DNA from: a virus
Length of the DNA: 20,131 bases
IMG/VR virus record: IMGVR_UViG_3300010354_000900
Coordinates: 1 to 20,131 of that record
Reading direction: 5' to 3' (one strand)
In this document: positions 1 through 5,408 of the stretch, piece by piece
Numbering within the stretch: the stretch's first letter is position 1
Layout: every line of letters begins with the position of its first letter
Translations under genes and position numbers: made by a program
The notes under the pieces: model-generated
The model's database searches: none
Told to the model about the DNA's origin: nothing
What the model saw: the letters and a program-made list of their open reading frames with translations, nothing else

Positions 1-102
1 ATCTTCAAGACATTCCGCAATGGATTGGTCACACTCACGCATTACTTCTTGAATAAGCATAGCGGCTTGTGCCAGTTTAGTGATTTGTTCATACTTGTTC
101 AT
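1..102 (-). CDS. Small hypothetical phage protein, 3' end beyond the window
   Basis: An open frame of 34 codons begins at the ATG at 102-100 and runs off the low-coordinate edge without a stop. The N-terminus reads MNKYEQITKLAQ and continues as a charged, probably helical peptide. Its ATG overlaps the TGA of the upstream gene (ATGA), and a GGAG sits seven bases before the ATG, so the start is well supported and translation is probably coupled. It belongs to the run of small genes behind the promoter at 713-741. No function is recognisable. Confidence 0.7.
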   Translation of the reverse strand, partial: MNKYEQITKLAQAAMLIQEVMRECDQSIAECLED

Positions 103-308
103 TCTTCAACTCCGAAATGTTCTCGGATCGCTTGTAGGCAATCGGCCCGCATAGCATCTTCGATTTGATTTCTGTAATCAAGATAACCGTTTGGAACCTT
201 ACTAACAATGTCAACACATTCCCGAACAATCAACTCTGCAAACTTGTTAACATCAAAACATTCAGGGCTTGAGCATTGTTCAGCAAGTTCTCGAATTCGT
301 TTGTTCAT
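99..308 (-). CDS. Conserved small phage protein of unknown function (69 aa)
   Basis: This 69-residue protein has the form MNKRIRELAEQ, then FDVNKFAELIVREC, and ends in AIREHFGVEE. From memory, this layout is common among short uncharacterised proteins of T4-like and other tailed phages; no function is known to me. It looks mostly helical and has no signal peptide or membrane segment. AGGTGA lies six bases before the ATG at 308. The ATG overlaps the TGA of the 38-residue gene upstream, and its own TGA overlaps the next ATG, so three small genes form one translationally coupled chain. It is probably an early accessory gene. Confidence 0.8.
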   Translation of the reverse strand: MNKRIRELAEQCSSPECFDVNKFAELIVRECVDIVSKVPNGYLDYRNQIEDAMRADCLQAIREHFGVEE

Positions 309-421
309 TGGTAATCACCTAATAGGTAACTGAGTAGATCACTGTCCAACTCCCACTGAGAATTGTAAACGACCGATTCGAGCCAGAACAGAAAATTATC
401 ACTAAGTTCGCCAACGTACAT
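305..421 (-). CDS. Very small phage protein (38 aa), probably genuine
   Basis: The frame starts at the ATG at 421-419 and ends at the TGA at 307-305, giving a 38-residue acidic peptide (start MYVGELSDNFLFWLES, end YLLGDYQ). Three features support it despite its size: GGAG sits six bases before the ATG; its ATG shares one base with the TAA of the upstream gene (TAATG); and its TGA overlaps the ATG of the downstream gene (ATGA). It fills exactly the only otherwise empty space in this gene chain. Leucine, aromatic and acidic residues dominate. No function is recognisable. Confidence 0.72.
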   Translation of the reverse strand: MYVGELSDNFLFWLESVVYNSQWELDSDLLSYLLGDYQ

Positions 422-687
422 TACATGCTCCAATACCGCTCAGTTGACGGATCGCAACAATATGGAGTATCTTCCGCGATTTGAATTTCTTGACCCGTCA
501 TAAGGTTTTTAACGGTCTTCATTCCTACTGGATACTTAATCATAAACAAAGTTTCTGCTAAAACTTCGTATACTTGGCGACCAGCATTACGATTAGAACA
601 TGTCGCACTACGCTTGGCACCACCAGCAGAGTTGAAATAACGCTTGTCCTGGTGAGGGAAATCTTTGTGGAAGACAATATAGTACAT
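421..687 (-). CDS. Hypothetical phage protein (88 aa), start reassigned to the second ATG
   Basis: The frame is open from an ATG at 699, but the second ATG at 687 is the better start. GGAG at 697-694, inside the first ATG's own codons, is spaced six bases from it, and the promoter at 713-741 would start RNA near 706, leaving only seven bases ahead of the first ATG. The protein begins MYYIVFHKDFPHQDKRYFN, has a basic AKRSATCSNRNAG stretch and a conserved-looking tail (TPYCCDPSTERYWSM). I recall similar short proteins in large phages, without a function. It is the first gene of the small-gene chain that continues to the window edge. Confidence 0.8.
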   Translation of the reverse strand: MYYIVFHKDFPHQDKRYFNSAGGAKRSATCSNRNAGRQVYEVLAETLFMIKYPVGMKTVKNLMTGQEIQIAEDTPYCCDPSTERYWSM

Positions 688-712
688 TTTTGGCTCCATT
701 CAGTTTGGATAA

Positions 713-741
713 ATTATACGATATTCAGATGCAATAGTCAA
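713..741 (-). promoter_or_regulatory. Sigma70-type promoter, near consensus
   Basis: On the minus strand, TTGACT (741-736), a 17-base spacer and TATAAT (718-713) match the sigma70 consensus at 11 of 12 positions. The predicted start near 706 leaves a 19-base leader with GGAG before the ATG at 687. It lies just after the stop of the GIY-YIG gene and would drive the small-gene chain as a host-polymerase (early) unit. Confidence 0.85.
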
Positions 742-749
742 CCGGAACT

Positions 750-1064
750 TCAATGACTGTTTAGTGCAGGATTGAAATTTTTGATCAATTCACGCTCACG
801 AGCGTGAGCCGGTTTGCGTCCACGAATCAATTCAAGTACACCATACTCAAAAGAGTTAACACCATGCTCTCGAATGCTACGGCAAAGAGCCCAATCTTTA
901 TTTTCAGTTAGAGCACGACGAATATGTTTCTGAATACGAATCTTAAGTGCTCGACGAACCTGTTGTCCGCAAACGGTAATCCCAATGTATTGCTCATGCG
1001 TTACTAAGTTAGTAATTACATAAACAACATGCTTAGTATCTTGGCGGCGTTTTCTTTGCATCAT
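750..1064 (-). CDS. GIY-YIG family endonuclease, stand-alone domain
   Basis: The protein (104 residues from the ATG at 1064) has the GIY-YIG nuclease pattern: VVYVITN as the GIY strand, QYIGIT as the YIG strand, the following basic helix with candidate catalytic Arg37/Arg38 and His47, then SIREHGVNSFEYGVLE, a glutamate helix (ARERELI) and a terminal NPALN with the conserved Asn. It is close to a bare catalytic domain with no visible DNA-binding extension, unlike longer homing enzymes of the Seg/I-TevI type. The open frame extends to an ATG at 1079, but that codon overlaps the -10 box, so the ATG at 1064 (or the adjacent one at 1061) is preferred. No ribosome-binding site is visible. It may be a selfish or repair-type nicking enzyme; its target cannot be inferred. 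Confidence 0.85.
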   Translation of the reverse strand: MMQRKRRQDTKHVVYVITNLVTHEQYIGITVCGQQVRRALKIRIQKHIRRALTENKDWALCRSIREHGVNSFEYGVLELIRGRKPAHARERELIKNFNPALNSH

Positions 1065-1070
1065 GTAAGT

Positions 1071-1099
1071 ATTATACATGATGTCGTACCAGTGGTCAA
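1071..1099 (-). promoter_or_regulatory. Sigma70-type promoter overlapping the start of the GIY-YIG gene
   Basis: TTGACC (1099-1094), a 17-base spacer and TATAAT (1076-1071) lie on the minus strand, again 11 of 12 consensus positions. The predicted start is seven bases past the -10 box, at 1064, which is the A of the preferred start codon, so the message would be leaderless. Confidence 0.8.
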
Positions 1100-1110
1100 C
1101 CGTTTTTTTT

Positions 1111-1170
1111 GCTTAAATTTTAAGCATTTTTTGTTGTTTTTTGACAACAAAACTGTTGTTTTTTAACAAC
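1111..1170. repeat. Three short inverted repeats between genes
   Basis: A perfect inverted repeat GCTTAAA/TTTAAGC occupies 1111-1125. Two near-identical 16-base hairpin units (GTTGTTTTTT[G/A]ACAAC) occupy 1133-1148 and 1155-1170, differing at one base. They lie between the stop of the 78-residue gene and the GIY-YIG promoter. They could be a weak terminator array for the upstream transcript, though the following T tract is poor in the minus direction, or binding sites for a regulator of the adjacent promoter. Confidence 0.6.
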
Positions 1171-1174
1171 AAAT

Positions 1175-1411
1175 TTAGTGCACTGTAACACCCGATCGAA
1201 TCATTAATTCCGATGTATCAACCCCGAACATTTCTAGAATTTTTAGAACATTTTCCGGTGGAGTATCAAATAATATTTCAGGACCAAATACTGTTTTTAA
1301 ATTTCCTTCGCTATCAATAAGAAAACCAAAATCGTCGTCCTCAACTGCAAACTCTGTTCTATCGTTAAACTCAAACGAATCGTCGAGTAATTGTTCGGAT
1401 CTTTTTGACAT
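1175..1411 (-). CDS. Acidic small phage protein of unknown function (78 aa)
   Basis: A strongly acidic 78-residue protein starts MSKRSEQLLDDSFEFND, followed by a conserved-looking core (VEDDDFGFLIDSEGNLKTVFGPE) and a helical end (PENVLKILEMFGVD). GAGGAG lies upstream of the ATG at good spacing. There is no membrane segment or recognised domain. Such acidic proteins in phages often bind host proteins or mimic DNA, but nothing here proves that. It lies between the lysis genes and the small early-type genes, with repeats on both sides. Confidence 0.75.
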   Translation of the reverse strand: MSKRSEQLLDDSFEFNDRTEFAVEDDDFGFLIDSEGNLKTVFGPEILFDTPPENVLKILEMFGVDTSELMIRSGVTVH

Positions 1412-1428
1412 GACTGACTCCTCTTTGC

Positions 1429-1468
1429 TAAGGTATTTAACTTGAGTCGGATAAGGTATTATCGAGTC
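1429..1468. repeat. Imperfect direct repeat in the leader of the acidic-protein gene
   Basis: TAAGGTATT followed shortly by GAGTC occurs twice (1429-1448 and 1452-1468, plus-strand reading). On the minus strand the same stretch holds an inner hairpin GATAA-TACC-TTATC within outer TTAACT/AGTTAA arms. A weak -10-like GATAAT lies inside it. It may be a regulator site ahead of the gene ending at 1175; evidence is the sequence pattern only. Confidence 0.4.
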
Positions 1469-1487
1469 AGTTAATAATTACTTAATT

Positions 1488-1814
1488 TTATTTAAATAGA
1501 ATCAAACTCATTGCAACAGTTTGAGCAACGAATCCAACACAAATAGTAGCTATATAAAGAAAATTCTTTTCAATTAAACTTTTAAAAAACAAAGTGATTA
1601 ATGCGGCCCAAATGAATAAAACTAAATCCACAGGAGGTAAAGAATCGGTCTTGTTAAGTAATACCGAAGCTAAAGTAGGAACGGTAGCCAAATGCATTAA
1701 TATGATACTTAACCATCCTAGTGTATGAGCACTTAGTTGTCCTAACTGTTTTGTAAAAAATGTATAAAAGAATAAGGGAATTAATTTTAGAAAATCAAAA
1801 ACTTTAGAAATCAT
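1488..1814 (-). CDS. Multi-pass membrane protein, holin candidate
   Basis: The 108-residue protein is very hydrophobic, with likely membrane segments near residues 7-20, 32-53, 62-81 and 85-107, separated by short charged or polar turns (NKTDSLPP, EKN), and a single basic residue at the C-terminus. AGGAG stands before the ATG. It begins 13 bases after the stop of the SleB-type hydrolase and is presumably cotranscribed with it. A small membrane protein directly behind an endolysin is the classic holin context, but there is no sequence-level proof. It could instead be an antiholin or an unrelated membrane protein. Confidence 0.6.
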   Translation of the reverse strand: MISKVFDFLKLIPLFFYTFFTKQLGQLSAHTLGWLSIILMHLATVPTLASVLLNKTDSLPPVDLVLFIWAALITLFFKSLIEKNFLYIATICVGFVAQTVAMSLILFK

Positions 1815-1827
1815 TTATTTGCTCCTA

Positions 1828-2409
1828 TTAACGATAAAAAATATGACGACCAATTTTGGTTATTCTTTCGCGATTCCAGCCCGGATTAACATAATCTGCA
1901 TGATAGTATAGTGCATGAGTTAAACTAGGAAGTCTATATCCTTCCAGTAAAACTTTTTTAGCCACAACCATACATTCTTGATATACTTCTTTGTTTATCG
2001 GTTTTATAAATGATGCTCTATCACAATACCAACTAAACTGACATACAGTTTTTTGATAAACTATATTTTTTTGATAAACAGTTTTACAAATATCGTCTGG
2101 AAATATACCACTTTGTGTTCTATTGATTGTAACTTGAGCTACTGCAACTTTTCCTTCAAATGGTTCCGTGGCAGCTTCGTAATAGATATTTTTAGCTAAA
2201 CAAGTCAATTGGCGATCTCTTAATTCAGCTGTAATTTTATTAGCTTCAATTTTGGCAATCTCGCTGAATTTTTTCTCTATACTCCAAGCCAATAATTTAG
2301 CAGTAAAAAAAATCCCGGTTGCCATCATAATAGCAATTAGTACCACTGATAGAAATTGCGAAAAACCTCCTGCGACCTCTTTGGTAGTCGATTCGGATTT
2401 ATAAGTCAT
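1828..2409 (-). CDS. SleB-type cell wall hydrolase with N-terminal membrane anchor (endolysin)
   Basis: A cytoplasmic N-terminus is followed by a hydrophobic segment (about residues 17-43), and the C-terminal 125 residues match the SleB/Hydrolase_2 peptidoglycan hydrolase family. Visible motifs are LAKNIYYEAATEP with the candidate catalytic Glu78, VAVAQVTINR, FPDDICKTVYQ, CQFSWYCD and the later THALYYHADYVNPGW. Family members cleave the glycan strand of peptidoglycan. The uncleaved hydrophobic segment suggests a signal-anchor or signal-arrest-release endolysin that reaches the periplasm through the Sec system; that mode is inferred. AAGGAG precedes the ATG. The gene is first in a two-gene lysis unit with the downstream membrane protein and has its own promoter at 2444-2473. 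Confidence 0.85.
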   Translation of the reverse strand: MTYKSESTTKEVAGGFSQFLSVVLIAIMMATGIFFTAKLLAWSIEKKFSEIAKIEANKITAELRDRQLTCLAKNIYYEAATEPFEGKVAVAQVTINRTQSGIFPDDICKTVYQKNIVYQKTVCQFSWYCDRASFIKPINKEVYQECMVVAKKVLLEGYRLPSLTHALYYHADYVNPGWNRERITKIGRHIFYR

Positions 2410-2443
2410 TACTTCTCCTTTACAAACGATGAGAATATCTGTA

Positions 2444-2473
2444 ATTATAACACTAGCTATCCAAGCTAGTCAA
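2444..2473 (-). promoter_or_regulatory. Sigma70-type promoter with an inverted repeat in its spacer, ahead of the lysis genes
   Basis: TTGACT (2473-2468), an 18-base spacer and TATAAT (2449-2444) with an extended TGT motif lie on the minus strand. The spacer is filled by a perfect 7-bp inverted repeat ACTAGCT-TGGAT-AGCTAGT (2470-2452). A repressor bound there would block polymerase. The repeat could alternatively be a weak terminator of the upstream gene, but no T tract follows. RNA would start near 2437, giving a 28-base leader with AAGGAG. Confidence 0.75.
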
Positions 2474-2482
2474 ACTTTATGA

Positions 2483-4138
2483 TTAATTGCAGAAATTCTG
2501 ATTTGATAACCAAGTAGCATACTCTAATGGATCCAGTTTGGTGTAATTAGATATGTTACGGTTATTTAATTGATAAATGTTATTGCCTTCGAGAATTGCT
2601 GCGAAAATTGCTTCGCCGAATACATTGTTGGCTGTGATACTTTTTATCATTTCACCATATCTTAAATTTGATATATCGCGATGTATATTATGTAGTTCAT
2701 TAACAAATGCTACTACTGAATAGACACTAGCACTAGACGATGTTAAATCAATAGATGATGCAACAACATTTTTTCTTTCATTGAGTAGTCTATTAAAAAT
2801 TTCTTCAAATCTTAAACTACCATTGACAACTAAATTTGAAATTAAATTCGACGACAAAAAATTAGCTGTTTGATTTTCTATTTGTTGAGCTACAGTTGAA
2901 TTGTTTGGTGTGGTAATAGATTGTTCAATGGCTAATTTTAAATTATTTCCAGGAACTGAACTAATTAATTGATTATGGATCGATATTAGTTCATTAATTT
3001 TATCGGTGTACCCGATACCACCGGCACTACCAATGACATCTGTAACTACCGGATTTCCGAAAATGCCAGTTCCGTTGCCTAGAGAATCTGTCGCACCAAC
3101 AAATATGTGTACAGGAGCCAATGATCCTAGATTCGAAAGGTATGGGAGATCGTCGGTTTGAATTGACGAATATAAAACTTTTACATCTGAGAACGACGAA
3201 AAAGACCCTCCGATGTTAGTAAGTTTTCTTGACAGATCCGAAAACGATCCGCCGGCCGCAGTCGCTGCCGCAGGTGATAAAACTTTTTGTATATCTAATA
3301 CCTCAGCAAGATTTTCTAATTGCCGATAAGGTTTGAATTTAGTAATAGATAAAATTGTTTTTAAGTCGGACCCTTTTATTTTTGATAATGCAGATAATAC
3401 TGAACGAACATCCTCATTAGGCAAGTTAGGAATACTGACACCTTCTTCCGAAAGTGCTTTACTAATTTGATAAAAACCTTGACTTAAAAGATTTTGACAT
3501 AAAGTTCTTGGGTCGTTTAACTTAGTCAAGTTCTTAATATCGTACATAGTACCAAAATTGCCAATTTGATTAACTAATGACGCGAATCCAGAACTAACCA
3601 CTGTTCCATTATCTAATTCAATTTCGGAATTAATTCCGCCGGAAACTTCCCTATATTGACTACTTACACCACCGGTTAAAATATCATGATAGTTTTTAAT
3701 TGTAATACCGAAACTATTAAAAGAAGTATTTTGAACTTGTGCAAAACTACCTGTCAGATCGAATATAGTTTTACAATATATATTAACTTGTGGTAATATA
3801 TCTACTAATCCAATCGACCCCGATGCTAATACTAAGTTAGCTTGATTTCTTACATCATTAATTAAATTCGTAAAGTCAAATTTTGTTTTTAAATCATTAG
3901 GTATCAAATTTTGTTTTTCTACACTAACTTTTCCCGTTAAAAACTCCGGGAGATCATTTAATGCATTAGTCACTGCTGGATCAGTATTAACCGCCAATGC
4001 CGAATTAACTAATTCAACAAAATCTAAATTATTAAATCCGTTGACTGCTGCAACTAAATTAGAAGAAACACCGAAACCCTGATTCTTCAACAGGCCGGCA
4101 GATGCAACAGATTGTATAGGGGTAAAAAACTTAGCCAT
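2483..4138 (-). CDS. Large virion structural protein, probably baseplate or tail-tip associated
   Basis: The 551-residue protein has no catalytic motif that I recognise. It begins MAKFFTPIQSVASAGLLKNQ, is rich in Asn, Ser, Leu and Ile, and has a Gly/Ala/Ser-rich stretch near residues 290-315 and a Gly-rich stretch near 345-375. It has no signal peptide. Its place directly after a PAAR gene and behind a late-type promoter motif suggests a tail or baseplate component, by context only. The upstream region has no ribosome-binding site, and the late motif ends only four bases before the ATG, so leaderless translation or coupling to the PAAR gene is possible. No other ATG lies near the N-terminus. 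Confidence 0.55.
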   Translation of the reverse strand: MAKFFTPIQSVASAGLLKNQGFGVSSNLVAAVNGFNNLDFVELVNSALAVNTDPAVTNALNDLPEFLTGKVSVEKQNLIPNDLKTKFDFTNLINDVRNQANLVLASGSIGLVDILPQVNIYCKTIFDLTGSFAQVQNTSFNSFGITIKNYHDILTGGVSSQYREVSGGINSEIELDNGTVVSSGFASLVNQIGNFGTMYDIKNLTKLNDPRTLCQNLLSQGFYQISKALSEEGVSIPNLPNEDVRSVLSALSKIKGSDLKTILSITKFKPYRQLENLAEVLDIQKVLSPAAATAAGGSFSDLSRKLTNIGGSFSSFSDVKVLYSSIQTDDLPYLSNLGSLAPVHIFVGATDSLGNGTGIFGNPVVTDVIGSAGGIGYTDKINELISIHNQLISSVPGNNLKLAIEQSITTPNNSTVAQQIENQTANFLSSNLISNLVVNGSLRFEEIFNRLLNERKNVVASSIDLTSSSASVYSVVAFVNELHNIHRDISNLRYGEMIKSITANNVFGEAIFAAILEGNNIYQLNNRNISNYTKLDPLEYATWLSNQNFCN

Positions 4139-4142
4139 ACTG

Positions 4143-4150
4143 TATTTATT
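4143..4150 (-). promoter_or_regulatory. T4-type late promoter motif AATAAATA
   Basis: AATAAATAC on the minus strand matches the T4 late promoter octamer TATAAATA at seven of eight positions and the looser NATAAATA form known from marine relatives. It lies four bases before the ATG of the 551-residue gene, so RNA would start at or next to the start codon. Confidence 0.5.
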
Positions 4151-4175
4151 TTAAAATACTTGGCAATTTGAGTGA

Positions 4176-4457
4176 TTAACCAGCAACAACATTAGGACTT
4201 CCGTCGGCTCTCGGATGGCCGCATTGGTCCATGTTCCCTCTAACATTAATTGGTATATATTCCGCAATTACATTTGTCAACCCATTGCTAGTAACTGTTG
4301 ACAAATGTGGCGGAAAAAAGGGCATATGGGGTGTAACACCGGTACCATCGATTACTATAGGTAGTCCATTAACCAGTACCGATGGGGCACCAACTCTTGC
4401 AGCCCCACCGGCAGTATTTCGATCGCCTTCTCTATGTACTGGTTCTTGTGGCATCAT
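4176..4457 (-). CDS. PAAR-domain spike-tip protein
   Basis: The 93-residue protein matches the PAAR family, which forms the sharp metal-bound cone at the end of the central spike of contractile tails and type VI secretion systems. Visible features are PVHREGDRNTAGG, the repeated short-strand pattern (GAPSVLVNGLPIVIDG), several His residues (PHMPFFPPHLS) and a late CGHPRADGSPNVVAG, with His and Cys as candidate metal ligands. Translation probably starts at the ATG at 4457, which overlaps the upstream stop (TGATG); a TTG one codon earlier is also open. The next gene downstream is the large probable baseplate protein, fitting a tail-tip module. Confidence 0.9.
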   Translation of the reverse strand: MMPQEPVHREGDRNTAGGAARVGAPSVLVNGLPIVIDGTGVTPHMPFFPPHLSTVTSNGLTNVIAEYIPINVRGNMDQCGHPRADGSPNVVAG

Positions 4458-4753
4458 CAACCCGCGTTATTTACTACAGAAATATAATGGTCTCTCATTT
4501 TTTCGTGAGTACGACACATTGTAATGATATGTTGATCTCGAAGAATTAAATTTTCTTTATCCGGATCAAGACCAAACATTGCTTGAATTAACCCTATTCC
4601 TTCTGGGCTTGTAACCACGATACAAGGTTTATTTAATTCATAATAGCTATCGGTGATCGAAACTAATCTTCCAACGACTTCATCTCCGACCACAGTTTTA
4701 AATGAAACTATCTCGTCGATTTCGTAAGGTTGTTTTACTCGTTCAATTAACAT
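4457..4753 (-). CDS. Small phage protein, possible Sm-like beta barrel
   Basis: The 98-residue protein has a strand-rich N-terminal half (DEIVSFKTVVGDEVVGRLVS, then YYELNKPCIVV) resembling the bent five-strand Sm/LSm fold, followed by EGIGLIQAMFGLDPDKE and a helical end EKMRDHYISVV. I recall Sm-like proteins of presumed cyanophage origin with this kind of sequence; the assignment is tentative. No RNA-binding residues can be named with confidence. It overlaps the glutaredoxin gene by 11 bases upstream and the PAAR gene by one base downstream, so it is part of the same translational unit. Confidence 0.7.
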   Translation of the reverse strand: MLIERVKQPYEIDEIVSFKTVVGDEVVGRLVSITDSYYELNKPCIVVTSPEGIGLIQAMFGLDPDKENLILRDQHIITMCRTHEKMRDHYISVVNNAG

Positions 4754-5003
4754 TTGAAATATTCCTTAATTCTTGAAATTTACTTTCATCCAATTTACTT
4801 AGACCGGTATAGCCGCCTTCAACAAAAAGTTTGTCGTTGAAATAAATTTGCGGTACGGTGCGATGTCCTTCTGCAATGATAAATTCTTTTGCTTCGGGAT
4901 CTAAATCAACACGAATTTCCTTGAATAATATTCCTTTTTGTTCAAGAAGATATTTGGCTTTATCGCAAAAAGGACAATTTGATTTGCTGTATATTGTTAA
5001 CAT
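4743..5003 (-). CDS. nrdC: Glutaredoxin (electron donor for ribonucleotide reductase)
   Basis: The 86-residue thioredoxin-fold protein has a CPFC active site at residues 9-12 in SKSNCPFCDKAKYLL, the cis-proline motif RTVPQIYFNDK, and the GGYTGL glutathione-binding segment. Length is normal for a class I glutaredoxin. It would reduce the NrdA active-site disulfide; the T4 counterpart is NrdC. It lies downstream of nrdA and nrdB in the same orientation with two small paralogous genes between, and its ATG directly follows the stop of the gene before it. The symbol follows T4 usage by role. Confidence 0.92.
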   Translation of the reverse strand: MLTIYSKSNCPFCDKAKYLLEQKGILFKEIRVDLDPEAKEFIIAEGHRTVPQIYFNDKLFVEGGYTGLSKLDESKFQELRNISNVN

Positions 5004-5201
5004 TTAATAACTATCTTTCGGTGTAATAAATGATGTAGTTATAGTAACATTGGAATCATTTATTAAAGTTGTAGCGGTTTCTTGAAGTATTGTCCTTAAT
5101 TCCCAGCTTGAAAACCTGAAACCAGTGGGTCTCGTAGCAGTGTCTTTGATTAATTTACTACATCGAAACAATATTGCTTCTTCGACAATCGAATCGGACA
5201 T
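5004..5201 (-). CDS. Small paralogue B of a tandem pair in the nrd cluster (65 aa)
   Basis: The 65-residue protein starts MSDSIVEEAILFRCSKLIKDTA. This N-terminal helix matches the neighbouring gene at 5209-5397 (pattern EExILxRxSKLIxDTA), while the C-terminal halves differ. Ser/Thr-rich strands end the protein. The ribosome-binding site is weak (AAAGAAAA) and its stop abuts the glutaredoxin start. Function is unknown; position between nrdB and the glutaredoxin suggests an accessory to nucleotide metabolism or merely a small insert. Confidence 0.7.
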   Translation of the reverse strand: MSDSIVEEAILFRCSKLIKDTATRPTGFRFSSWELRTILQETATTLINDSNVTITTSFITPKDSY

Positions 5202-5208
5202 TTTTTCT

Positions 5209-5397
5209 TTAAAGCTCGAGATTACCGGTGTAAATGCTCGCTTCTACTAGAATGTCCTCTGTAACGAAATCTTGAGCAAATGCTTCCATTGCATTTACGA
5301 TACTGGTAGTAACTACTGTACTATCCGTTACATTAGCAGTATCTCGAATTAATTTACTGAATCTAACCAAGATTCTTTCTTCATCAATTTGTGCCAT
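5209..5397 (-). CDS. Small paralogue A of a tandem pair in the nrd cluster (62 aa)
   Basis: The 62-residue protein starts MAQIDEERILVRFSKLIRDTA and continues with a second helix (VNAMEAFAQDF) and a strand-like end (EDILVEASIYTGNLEL). I recall comparable short proteins in marine T4-like phages, with no function. AAGGAG precedes the ATG at good spacing. It begins 11 bases after the nrdB stop and is followed at once by its paralogue, so the pair probably arose by duplication followed by divergence of the C-terminal halves. Confidence 0.75.
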   Translation of the reverse strand: MAQIDEERILVRFSKLIRDTANVTDSTVVTTSIVNAMEAFAQDFVTEDILVEASIYTGNLEL

Positions 5398-5408
5398 TTT
5401 TATTCTCC

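Noticed and set aside
1111-1125. GCTTAAA/TTTAAGC palindrome as a terminator for the minus-strand transcript
   Set aside because: On the minus strand it is followed by A residues, not T, and its stem has little GC, so it should not terminate well.
1133-1170. Possible CRISPR-type repeat
   Set aside because: Only two short copies, low complexity, and no regular spacer series; hairpin units explain it better.
4231-4524. Plus-strand open frame opposite PAAR
   Set aside because: Antisense to a well-supported PAAR gene and its neighbour, with no family resemblance. The same applies to all other plus-strand frames in the window.
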